From Desulfobacterales bacterium (GTDB lineage: Bacteria > Desulfobacterota > Desulfobacteria > Desulfobacterales > Desulfosalsimonadaceae), in contig JAGXLE010000091.1 in the NCBI GenBank assembly GCA_018334855.1, positions 1 through 6,314 on the forward strand: DNA of 6,314 nt, read 5' to 3'. This document shows positions 1 through 5,700 of the stretch, one piece after another. The stretch's first letter is position 1. The number at the start of each line of letters is the position of its first letter. The position numbers and the translations under genes are program-made. The notes under the pieces are model-generated. The model worked only from the letters and a program-made list of their open reading frames with translations, was not told the DNA's origin and did no database searches.

Positions 1-339
<339 letters not shown>

Positions 340-369
340 TTGAACTCCTTTTGCCTCCAATCTGGTTTG

Positions 370-445
370 TGGAGCGGGAGACGAGAATCGAACTCGCGAC
401 ATTCAGCTTGGAAGGCTGAAGCTCTGCCAACTGAGCTACTCCCGC
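370..445 (-). tRNA. tRNA-Gly(TCC)
   Basis: The minus-strand cloverleaf has acceptor stem GCGGGAG (445-439) pairing with CTCCCGC (380-374). The D-arm is GCTC/GAGC. The anticodon stem TCAGC/GCTGA encloses the loop CTTCCAA, so the anticodon is TCC, reading GGA and GGG. The T-loop is TTCGATT, the discriminator is T, and CCA is encoded at 372-370. The length is 76 nt. It is third of the four tRNAs in the operon, the position of glyT in E. coli. A spacer of about 30 nt on the tRNA-Thr(GGT) side suggests a common precursor transcript. Confidence 0.97.
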
Positions 446-533
446 TGAGCAGTATAATCTCGCGACACGCCAGCCATGTAGTCCTTTCCACCCCGCCGTG
501 CGGGATCTCCTACATTCAACCGCCACTTTGAAA

Positions 534-618
534 TGGTGGTGGGGGGAGGATTCGAACCTCCGAAGGCTACGCCGGCAGATTTACAGTCTGCTCCCTTTGG
601 CCGCTCGGGAACCCCACC
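534..618 (-). tRNA. tRNA-Tyr(GTA)
   Basis: This is a class II tRNA of 85 nt with a long variable arm, as expected for bacterial tRNA-Tyr. The acceptor stem GGTGGGG (618-612) pairs with CCCCACC (544-538). The anticodon stem CAGAC/ATCTG region encloses the anticodon GTA, reading TAC and TAT. The T-loop is TTCGAAT, the discriminator is A, and CCA is encoded at 536-534. It is second in the operon, matching tyrU in E. coli. The roughly 88-nt spacer to tRNA-Gly is the longest between the tRNAs here. Confidence 0.97.
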
Positions 619-632
619 TTTAAAAAAATTTC

Positions 633-708
633 TGGAGCCAGCGGAGGGACTCGAACCCCCGGCCAACTGATTACAAATCAGTAGCTCTGCCAACTGAGCT
701 ACGCTGGC
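633..708 (-). tRNA. tRNA-Thr(TGT)
   Basis: The minus-strand cloverleaf has acceptor stem GCCAGCG (708-702) pairing with CGCTGGC (643-637). The D-arm is GCTC/GAGC. The anticodon arm ACTGA-TTTGTAA-TCAGT gives anticodon TGT, reading ACA and ACG. The T-loop is TTCGAGT, the discriminator is T, and CCA is encoded at 635-633. The length is 76 nt. It is the first gene of the tRNA-tuf operon, equivalent in position to thrU. Together with tRNA-Thr(GGT) it covers most threonine codons within one transcript. Confidence 0.97.
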
Positions 709-836
709 CTGCTGCAAAAAAATAAAATATCACTTTACCGCCAGCATAATCCAAGGCCCTGTCAATCAGGCGTTGTGCCCGTGTACCAAAGTTTTATTCA
801 AAATGCAATTATCCGGGTCTCCCCGATCGCTACCCT

Positions 837-848
837 TTGTCCGGACAA
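837..848. repeat. Perfect 12-bp palindrome TTGTCCGGACAA
   Basis: The sequence is its own reverse complement, with no mismatch or spacer. It sits in the AT-rich stretch between two divergent promoters, which makes it a candidate dimeric-regulator site. No specific regulator is recognised. Confidence 0.4.
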
Positions 849-872
849 CAAAACAATATGATTAACCTTTTT

Positions 873-901
873 TATCTATTGTTTTTATAAAGTCATGTCA
901 A
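873..901 (-). promoter_or_regulatory. Possible sigma70-type promoter of the tRNA-tuf operon
   Basis: The minus strand reads a perfect -35 TTGACA (901-896), a 17-bp spacer and a weak -10 TAGATA (878-873; only three consensus matches). A start here would give a leader of roughly 155 nt before tRNA-Thr(TGT). A second TTGACA at 765-760 is closer to the tRNA but has no good -10 at normal spacing. The real promoter is therefore uncertain. Confidence 0.25.
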
Positions 902-999
902 GTAACAAATAAAAAAAATCATTGCAAGCAAAAAATTGGGGGTTGTGTAAAAAACCTGCAGCCGCTTTCCGGCAATCTGAGGCATGGCAGGGATTAATC

Positions 1000-1029
1000 T
1001 TGACAATACATTATGCCGGGTGATATATA
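1000..1029 (+). promoter_or_regulatory. Sigma70-type promoter of the mltD-like gene
   Basis: A perfect -35 TTGACA (1000-1005) is followed by an 18-bp spacer and a -10-like TATATA (1024-1029), inside an alternating AT stretch. Transcription would begin near 1036, about 70 nt before the preferred ATG at 1109. This also argues against the ATG at 1013 being the translation start. Confidence 0.6.
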
Positions 1030-1108
1030 TAATTTTCTTTTTGTGACAAAAACCCCTGATTTTAAAACAAAAACAACTAAAAGCCCGGCTGGAAGCGTTA
1101 TCGAAAAT

Positions 1109-2926
1109 ATGAAAATTAACCTGTATCCCATTAAAATAATACCTCTTTTCAAATTGTCCATAGGCGCCCTGCTCTTATCCGGTCTTCTTTTTGTTATTAC
1201 GGGCTGTGCAAGCATAAACGGCTGGACAGGAAAAACCGCATCCTCCGCCGAAAACAAGGACCGGAATTCAATTGCCCCTGTAAAGCTTACCGCCCTTGAC
1301 CAAACCGAAATAGAATTTCTGCCGCTTATCCCCCTCAATGACGAAAGCAGCGAGGACGACGGTGCCGGCCAGCAGGACCCGGCAGATGAGAAAACCGACC
1401 CTGCACAGTCCAGGTTTGACAAATCCCTGGAATTTTATCAGTCCGCCCAGGATTACTGGCAGCAGGGGGAATTGGAAAAAGCCCTTGATGCTCTGGACAA
1501 AGCTTATGCCATGATCGTTAACACTGAAACCGCAGACGATCCGAAATTTAGTCAACAGAAAGACGACCTGCGGTTTATGATTTCCAAGCGGATCCTTGAA
1601 ATATATGCTTCAAGATATACCACGGTAAAAGGCAACCACGATGCCATACCGGCGGTAATGAACGAACATGTAAAAAGAGAAATCAAGCGGTTTACCAAAG
1701 GGCCCTCCCATGATTTTTTCATCAGATCCTACCGCCGTTCAGGAAAATATCGGCCTTATATTCTTGAAGAACTTAAAAAAGCAGGCCTTCCAAAAGAGCT
1801 TGCCTGGCTGCCGCTTGTTGAAAGCGGTTTTAAGCCAAAGGCTCTTTCCAGCGCCAGGGCGCTCGGCCTGTGGCAGTTTATTGCTTCCACCGGATATAAA
1901 TTCGGGCTGAAAAGGGACCGCTACATAGACGAACGGCTTGACCCTTTTAAATCCACCCAGGCGGCGATCAAATATTTAAAGGAGCTCCATGAAATTTTCG
2001 GGGACTGGAAAACCGCCCTGGCTGCCTACAATTGCGGTGCAGGACGCGTGCTGCAGGTGATCCGAAACCAGAACATCAATTATCTCGACGACTTCTGGGA
2101 TCTTTACCAGCAGCTTCCCAGGGAGACCGCAAGGTATGTGCCAAAATTCATGGCAACGCTTCATATCGTTGATAATCTGGAAAAATACGGCATGGCAGAT
2201 ATTGAAGTTGCGCCCCGGATTGAGTATGAAGTTGTGGAGATGGACAAGCAGGCCTCGTTGAAAAGCATTGCAGCCGCAATAGGTGTCAAAGAGGAGACAC
2301 TGGCCGAGCTGAACCCGGAATTGCGCTATAAGGCGCTGCCCGAGGACAGCTATTCGCTCAAGGTGCCGGCGCAGAAAAAAGAGACGCTTCTGGCAAAGCT
2401 TGATGATATTGAGCAATCCTATCAAAGCCCTTACAACATTGCTTATCACCGGGTGCGCAGGGGCGAGACCCTGTCTGAAATCGCAGAGAGATACGATACC
2501 ACAATCAAAAAAATAGTCTGGTACAACAATTTATACAGCCAGAACTACATTGTCGCAGGCCAGCGTCTAAAAATTCCGCAGGCCGGAACCTATGCCATGC
2601 GCAACAGCCCTTCCTCGGCGCCGAAAATCATCAAATACCGGGTTAAGAGGGGTGATTCTTTGTGGGTGCTGGCAAAAAGATATAACACCACAACCAAAAA
2701 AATCCAGAAGTTAAACAACCTGGACTCGGTAAACCTCCATATAGGCCAGACGCTTAAAATTCCGGCGGGCAGTGCCGCCAACCTGGATGTATACCGTGTA
2801 AAAAAAGGCGATTCTCCTTTTACCATAGCAAAGCGGCATAATATGAACTTAGACCGTCTGCTTAGAATCAACCAGCTCAATAAAAACTCCAGGATCTATC
2901 CGGGCCAGACCCTTTACGTAAAATAG
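1109..2926 (+). CDS. mltD: MltD-type membrane-bound lytic murein transglycosylase with LysM repeats
   Basis: Family knowledge: this enzyme cleaves the MurNAc-GlcNAc bond of peptidoglycan, leaving 1,6-anhydroMurNAc, from the periplasmic face of the outer membrane. Seen, in 605-residue numbering: a lipoprotein signal peptide with lipobox ITGC (Cys33) and Ala at +2, which favours outer-membrane sorting; an acidic linker (about 70-100); a TPR-like helical pair (about 101-137); and an SLT domain (about 225-345) with catalytic Glu238 in LPLVESGF, then GLWQF, AAYN (Tyr307) and ARYVP. The C-terminus has a degenerate LysM-like unit (373-420) and three clear LysM repeats (446-490, 510-552, 562-605), each starting YRV-K-GD or similar. 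The ATG at 1109 is preferred over an in-frame ATG at 1013 because it starts the signal peptide and lies after the predicted promoter; its Shine-Dalgarno (GGAAG, 1091) is weak and distant. It is monocistronic, ending at a terminator. Confidence 0.93.
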   Translation: MKINLYPIKIIPLFKLSIGALLLSGLLFVITGCASINGWTGKTASSAENKDRNSIAPVKLTALDQTEIEFLPLIPLNDESSEDDGAGQQDPADEKTDPAQSRFDKSLEFYQSAQDYWQQGELEKALDALDKAYAMIVNTETADDPKFSQQKDDLRFMISKRILEIYASRYTTVKGNHDAIPAVMNEHVKREIKRFTKGPSHDFFIRSYRRSGKYRPYILEELKKAGLPKELAWLPLVESGFKPKALSSARALGLWQFIASTGYKFGLKRDRYIDERLDPFKSTQAAIKYLKELHEIFGDWKTALAAYNCGAGRVLQVIRNQNINYLDDFWDLYQQLPRETARYVPKFMATLHIVDNLEKYGMADIEVAPRIEYEVVEMDKQASLKSIAAAIGVKEETLAELNPELRYKALPEDSYSLKVPAQKKETLLAKLDDIEQSYQSPYNIAYHRVRRGETLSEIAERYDTTIKKIVWYNNLYSQNYIVAGQRLKIPQAGTYAMRNSPSSAPKIIKYRVKRGDSLWVLAKRYNTTTKKIQKLNNLDSVNLHIGQTLKIPAGSAANLDVYRVKKGDSPFTIAKRHNMNLDRLLRINQLNKNSRIYPGQTLYVK

Positions 2927-2932
2927 ATATTT

Positions 2933-2959
2933 AAAAGCCCCCGACACGGGGGCTTTTTT
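2933..2959 (+). terminator. Rho-independent terminator after mltD
   Basis: The arms AAAAGCCCCC (2933-2942) and GGGGGCTTTT (2948-2957) form a perfect 10-bp stem with the 5-nt loop GACAC, ending in a run of six T (2954-2959). It begins seven bases after the mltD stop codon. The A-tract on the 5' side makes it potentially bidirectional. Confidence 0.93.
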
Positions 2960-3025
2960 CAATCTCCCAGCATATACCCGCCTCTTGTGCCGTATTTCCG
3001 TACTGTTTTACTTTTCGATAATACT

Positions 3026-3054
3026 TTGATAATTTCATTTGCCGTGACTATATC
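3026..3054 (+). promoter_or_regulatory. Sigma70-type promoter of the symporter operon
   Basis: A -35 TTGATA (3026-3031, five of six consensus matches) is separated by 17 bp from a -10 TATATC (3049-3054). The predicted start near 3061 gives a 40-nt leader before the small gene at 3101. Confidence 0.55.
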
Positions 3055-3060
3055 CTGAAA

Positions 3061-3074
3061 ACCAAAATTTTGGT
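3061..3074. repeat. 14-bp palindrome ACCAAAATTTTGGT at the predicted transcription start
   Basis: This is a perfect palindrome without spacer, beginning about seven bases after the predicted -10 and therefore covering the transcription start of the symporter operon. It could be a repressor operator. Its AT-rich core makes chance occurrence less unlikely than for a GC-rich palindrome. Confidence 0.4.
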
Positions 3075-3100
3075 GAAAATAAAAAGGAGTCGGCACAGGC

Positions 3101-3283
3101 ATGAAAGGAATTTACTTTCTGGTCATACTGGCACTGGTCACCGCGGTTGACATTATCGTGCCCTATTTCTTCATCGGCGGCATTGCATCACTTGCCGCCT
3201 GCTACCTGTTCTGGAGCGCGCTGACGTTTGCCGTAATTGTTTTTGCCATAATTTATACCAGTCAGTGGGGGAGGCGATCTTGA
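3101..3283 (+). CDS. Small two-helix membrane protein, presumed partner of the SSS symporter
   Basis: This is a 60-residue, strongly hydrophobic protein. Two membrane helices are evident, at about residues 4-23 and 28-52, joined by a short turn with PYFFIGG, and the tail SQWGRRS is positively charged, suggesting a cytoplasmic C-terminus. The start ATG follows AAAAGGAG (3082-3089) at about 11 bases. It overlaps the symporter gene: its stop TGA (3281-3283) shares bases with the likely TTG start of the next gene, so the two are probably translationally coupled. Short hydrophobic proteins encoded directly before sodium:solute symporters are known, such as YhdT before PanF in E. coli and DUF3311-type proteins. 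Resemblance to DUF3311 in size and position is an inference, and no diagnostic motif is certain. A role in symporter assembly or stability is a guess from context. Confidence 0.8.
   Translation: MKGIYFLVILALVTAVDIIVPYFFIGGIASLAACYLFWSALTFAVIVFAIIYTSQWGRRS
3267..3282 (+). promoter_or_regulatory. Ribosome binding site and TTG start overlapping the upstream stop (TTGA)
   Basis: The sequence GGGGGAGG (3266-3273) is a strong Shine-Dalgarno site lying six bases before TTG (3280-3282). The TTG overlaps the TGA stop (3281-3283) of the small upstream gene. A GTG at 3265 is in frame, but the Shine-Dalgarno lies downstream of it, so it is unlikely to be the start. Confidence 0.7.
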
Positions 3284-4746
3284 AACCCCTGTATGTCTGG
3301 ATCGCCATGCTAGGCTGGACGGCCATTGCGCTATGGATCGCTGCGGCCGCGCGGAAAAAGATGCGGCCCGGGGCAAGCGAATTTTTCATCGGCGGCCGGC
3401 GGCTTCGGGGCTTTGTATCCGGCATGACCTATGCTGCCACCACCTACAGCGCCTTCATGCTCGTCGGGCTGGTCGGCCTGACCTATCGCTTAGGGGTTGG
3501 GGCGCTGGGCTTTGAAATGACCTACCTGATCTTTACCGTGCTGCTGCTGATCACTTTTGGCCCGCGGTTCTGGATTGTAGGCAACTGGTACGGCCATATC
3601 ACCCCTCCGGAACTGCTGGCCCATCGTTATAAAAACCAATGGGTGGCTGTAATAGCTGCAGCCATTTCTTTTTTCATGCTTATCCCGTATGCATCCGCAC
3701 AGCTTATGGGCATGGGTTTTCTGGTAGACGGCATCACCGGCGGCAGTATTCCCTTTATGATCGGGGTATTTATAATGGCGGGGCTTTCCGGATTTTCCGC
3801 CCTGTATGCAGGTATGCGCTCTGTGGCCTGGACCGACGCGTTTCAGGCAGTCACCATGATGGCAACTTCTATTATTGCGCTGCTCTTTACGCTCTATCAT
3901 TTTTTCGGATCACCGGCCATGTTTGCAGCCGAAGCAGCCCGAAAAACACCGGAGCTGCTCAAATTCACCTGGACGCCCGAGCTGTTTATCGGCCTGAGCC
4001 TGCCCTGGGCCTTTTTTGCCCTGACAAATCCCCAGGTATCCCAGCGCATGTATATCCCGGACTCTGTTGTGAGCCTGCGGCGCATGGTAATATATTTTTC
4101 CCTTTTCGGATTTTTATATACCATCATAAGCACCCTGTTCGGCCTGGAAGCCGCCATCGTGATCCCGGGCCTGGAAAATCCGGACAAGGCCATGCCCCAC
4201 CTTCTGGGAAAAGTGCCGGTAATGCTGGGCGTGATAATATTTGTGGGCATTTTTGCAGCAGCCACCTCCACGCTGGGCTCGATTATCCTTACGCTCTCCT
4301 CCCTGTTTGCCAGGGATATCGCAAAGCATTTCTATCCTGAAATCCCCGAAAACACCGAGCGCTGGCTGGGCAGGATCGTAATACTTCTCCTGCTGGGCGC
4401 ATGCATTGTATTTGCCTGGTTCCAGCCGGGACTGATCACAGTGATTTCAAGCATGGCCTCGGGCGGGCTGCTGGTAATGGCCCCGGCAATTATCGCTGCC
4501 TTTTTCTGGCGGCGGGCCACTGCAGCCGGCGCCCTGGTCTCAATGGGGCTTGGGGGCGTGATCACGGCGGTGATGTATCTGGCAAACATTTACCCGCTGG
4601 GCTGGTGGCCGTCTGTATGGGGCGGAGCGATCACCCTGCTCCTGTTTGCGGGGGTAAGCCTGGTGACCACCCCGCCCGATGATGCCGACCGATTTATCTC
4701 CTCCGTGGAAAGAGAACTTGTGGCCCGGGGATTTCGCAGGCATTGA
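3280..4746 (+). CDS. Sodium:solute symporter (SSS family, TC 2.A.21)
   Basis: From the TTG the protein has 488 residues, typical of the SSS family, whose members import solutes with Na+ across the inner membrane. About 13 membrane helices are apparent along its length. Family signatures seen include EFFIGGRRL after the first helix, the following helix with MTYAATTYSAFMLVG (canonical TM1 of the LeuT fold), and TM8-like FAAATSTLGSIILTLSSLFARDI. In this last motif Ala327 and Ser330/Thr331 align by eye with the Na2-site residues of vSGLT (A361, S364, S365), so sodium coupling is likely. The C-terminal part (AGALVSMGLGGVITAVMYL onward) is also typical. The substrate cannot be read from the sequence; the layout with a small upstream membrane gene recalls yhdT-panF (pantothenate), but carboxylate or amino-acid transport is equally possible. 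It is the second gene of a two-gene operon, and no clear terminator is seen after it. Confidence 0.92.
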   Translation: MKPLYVWIAMLGWTAIALWIAAAARKKMRPGASEFFIGGRRLRGFVSGMTYAATTYSAFMLVGLVGLTYRLGVGALGFEMTYLIFTVLLLITFGPRFWIVGNWYGHITPPELLAHRYKNQWVAVIAAAISFFMLIPYASAQLMGMGFLVDGITGGSIPFMIGVFIMAGLSGFSALYAGMRSVAWTDAFQAVTMMATSIIALLFTLYHFFGSPAMFAAEAARKTPELLKFTWTPELFIGLSLPWAFFALTNPQVSQRMYIPDSVVSLRRMVIYFSLFGFLYTIISTLFGLEAAIVIPGLENPDKAMPHLLGKVPVMLGVIIFVGIFAAATSTLGSIILTLSSLFARDIAKHFYPEIPENTERWLGRIVILLLLGACIVFAWFQPGLITVISSMASGGLLVMAPAIIAAFFWRRATAAGALVSMGLGGVITAVMYLANIYPLGWWPSVWGGAITLLLFAGVSLVTTPPDDADRFISSVERELVARGFRRH

Positions 4747-4806
4747 AACAGCCTGCTCTTCAGGTAAAAAACACTGCAAGCCCAATAACCGCGGCCTTTG
4801 GATTCA

Positions 4807-5316
4807 TCAGGAGAGTTTTTTGAGGCATGCCTCGATAAACGACGGCAGGTCCCCGGGATTTCTGCTGCTTACCAGGTTTCCGTCTACCACCACTTCCCGG
4901 TCCACAAACTCCGCTCCCGCGTTCTTGATATCCTGAATAATGGAAGTATAACCCGTAAGGGTACGCCCGCGCAGCACATCTGCTGTAATCAGCAGCTGGG
5001 GTGCATGGCAGATAGCAAACACGGGCTTGTTTTCTTCCATGAAGTTTTTGGCAAAGGCCACTGCCTTTTCATCCACGCGCAGCTTATCCGGCGAAAATCC
5101 GCCGGGGATCAAAAGGGCATCAAAGTCTTCTGGCGAGACCTCTGCAGCCGATTTTTCAATTTTTACCTCAGTCCCGCTCTTTTTCCCGGTCACTGTTTTG
5201 CCGGCCTCCGGTCCCACGGTCACCACCGTGTGCCCGGCCTTTTCAAATGCCTCCACCGGCTCTGTGTATTCGGAATCCTCGAACCAGTCTGTCAATATTG
5301 CGGCTATTCTGCCCAT
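4807..5316 (-). CDS. DJ-1/PfpI-family protein, YhbO-like
   Basis: This is a cytoplasmic protein of 169 residues, the normal length of the PfpI/YhbO group. E. coli YhbO is a stress-protection protein; protease and protein/nucleotide deglycase activities have been proposed for the group, and the exact reaction is debated. Seen: the N-terminal beta-alpha unit with FEDSEYTEP (12-20), LLIPGGFSPDKLR (68-80), and the nucleophile elbow FAICHAPQLL with Cys103-His104. YhbO, as I recall it, has ICHGPQLL, so Gly to Ala follows the catalytic pair here. Further on are NAGAEF, EVVVDGNLVSSR and DLPSF, all matching YhbO closely. The ATG (5314-5316) has a strong Shine-Dalgarno AAGGAGGG (5322-5329). It converges on the symporter gene with only 60 bp between stops, so it is a separate transcription unit. 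Confidence 0.93.
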   Translation of the reverse strand: MGRIAAILTDWFEDSEYTEPVEAFEKAGHTVVTVGPEAGKTVTGKKSGTEVKIEKSAAEVSPEDFDALLIPGGFSPDKLRVDEKAVAFAKNFMEENKPVFAICHAPQLLITADVLRGRTLTGYTSIIQDIKNAGAEFVDREVVVDGNLVSSRNPGDLPSFIEACLKKLS

Positions 5317-5367
5317 ATTTTCCCTCCTTGCCTGTTTCCGGCACCTATTTCAAATATGTACCCAAAA

Positions 5368-5399
5368 TAATCACCTTAAAAATAATGCCCCGGTGATTA
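5368..5399. repeat. Inverted repeat TAATCACC-N16-GGTGATTA over the pfpI-like promoter
   Basis: Two perfect 8-bp arms lie at 5368-5375 and 5392-5399. They flank the predicted -10 element and sit over the start site and the spacer, a placement that suits a dimeric repressor. No specific regulator is recognised. Confidence 0.4.
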
Positions 5400-5407
5400 C
5401 AAATCAA
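5379..5407 (-). promoter_or_regulatory. Sigma70-type promoter of the PfpI/YhbO-like gene
   Basis: On the minus strand the -35 is TTGATT (5407-5402), followed by a 17-bp spacer and the -10 TATTTT (5384-5379). Transcription would start near 5372, giving a leader of about 55 nt. The -10 lies inside an inverted repeat listed separately. Confidence 0.5.
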
Positions 5408-5424
5408 CATGGAGATTTCTGCAT

Positions 5425-5485
5425 AAAGGAGGTTTTGCCCGAAAACAACAGCGAAAAAGATTTGGGACTTGAAAGCCGTTCTTAA
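5425..5485 (+). other. Orphan Shine-Dalgarno with a 16-codon reading frame
   Basis: A textbook AAAGGAGG (5425-5432) is followed after only two bases by TTG (5435) and an in-frame peptide read as (M)PENNSEKDLGLESRS before TAA (5483-5485). The spacing is too short for efficient initiation. It may be the remnant of a lost gene start or pure chance; I do not claim a gene. Confidence 0.2.
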
Positions 5486-5510
5486 TTATGGCATGAAAAG
5501 ATTTTATATT
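5482..5510 (+). promoter_or_regulatory. Candidate promoter of tRNA-Arg
   Basis: A weak -35 TTAATT (5482-5487) is separated by 17 bp from the good -10 TATATT (5505-5510). The start would be near 5517, about 40 nt before the mature tRNA. A 24-bp inverted repeat encloses the -10: CATGAAA (5492-5498) and TTTCATG (5509-5515), with a 10-bp spacer. Confidence 0.4.
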
Positions 5511-5556
5511 TCATGGCGGGACCGACAAAGGCCGGCCGTGGAAAAAAAACTTGTCC

Positions 5557-5632
5557 GCCCCCGTAGCTCAGTGGATAGAGCAATGGATTCCTAATCCATG
5601 CGCCGCAGGTTCGATCCCTGCCGGGGGCGCCA
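5557..5632 (+). tRNA. tRNA-Arg(CCT)
   Basis: The plus-strand cloverleaf has acceptor stem GCCCCCG (5557-5563) pairing with CGGGGGC (5622-5628). The D-arm is GCTC/GAGC. The anticodon arm ATGGA-TTCCTAA-TCCAT gives anticodon CCT, which reads the arginine codon AGG. The T-arm is GCAGG-TTCGATC-CCTGC, the discriminator is G, and CCA is encoded at 5630-5632. The length is 76 nt. It stands alone between a PfpI-like gene and an unrecognised gene. Minor arginine tRNA genes are frequent integration sites for mobile elements, which is relevant to the odd sequence that follows. Confidence 0.97.
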
Positions 5633-5667
5633 GGTTTCAGATCTCCAATATTATCAAGAAAGCAATT

Positions 5668-5687
5668 TGTACAACTCCTGTACAACT
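5668..5687 (+). repeat. Tandem 9-bp repeat TGTACAACT with 11-bp period
   Basis: Two identical copies of TGTACAACT lie at 5668-5676 and 5679-5687, separated by CC. The period is close to one helical turn, so both copies face the same side of the DNA. They lie 36 bp after the tRNA and just before the Shine-Dalgarno (GGGAGG, 5691-5696) of the 160-residue gene. This could be a regulator site with direct half-sites or a translational operator in the leader. Confidence 0.5.
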
Positions 5688-5700
5688 ATAGGGAGGCGCC

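Larger units (their letters stand above)
709..1108. other. Gene-free divergent intergenic region
   Basis: These 400 bp separate the leftward tRNA-tuf operon from the rightward mltD-like gene. No credible coding sequence is seen. The region is AT-rich with long A/T runs, especially 845-945. It contains the mltD promoter candidate (1000-1029), TTGACA hexamers on the minus strand at 896-901 and 760-765, and a 12-bp palindrome at 837-848. It most likely carries the promoters and upstream elements of both transcription units. Confidence 0.7.

Noticed and set aside
758..770. Hairpin CCTG-TCAAT-CAGG upstream of the tRNA operon
   Set aside because: The stem is only 4 bp with no T-run, so it is not a terminator.
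982..1001. Sigma54-type promoter (TGGCAGGGATTAATCTTG)
   Set aside because: The -24 GG is present, but the -12 GC is replaced by TC at the required spacing.
1028..1033. Perfect TATAAT as the -10 for mltD
   Set aside because: It lies 22 bp from the TTGACA at 1000, too far for sigma70. The overlapping TATATA at 1024 has acceptable spacing.
3490..4340. Long open frames in other frames of the symporter gene
   Set aside because: They overlap conserved membrane helices of the SSS protein and are rich in His/Arg/Cys/Pro, typical of out-of-frame reading of GC-rich membrane genes.
4747..4806. Terminator between the convergent symporter and PfpI-like genes
   Set aside because: CCTG-CTCTT-CAGG before an A-run has only a 4-bp stem and no T-tract on the plus strand. 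A minus-strand fold needs mismatches.
4798..5485. Plus-strand open frames of 152 and 190 codons
   Set aside because: They are antisense to the well-supported PfpI/YhbO-like gene, show no family resemblance, and exist because of its codon bias.
5530..5538. GGCCGGCC palindrome before tRNA-Arg
   Set aside because: It is a short GC palindrome without repeat partners, and position and context suggest nothing beyond chance.
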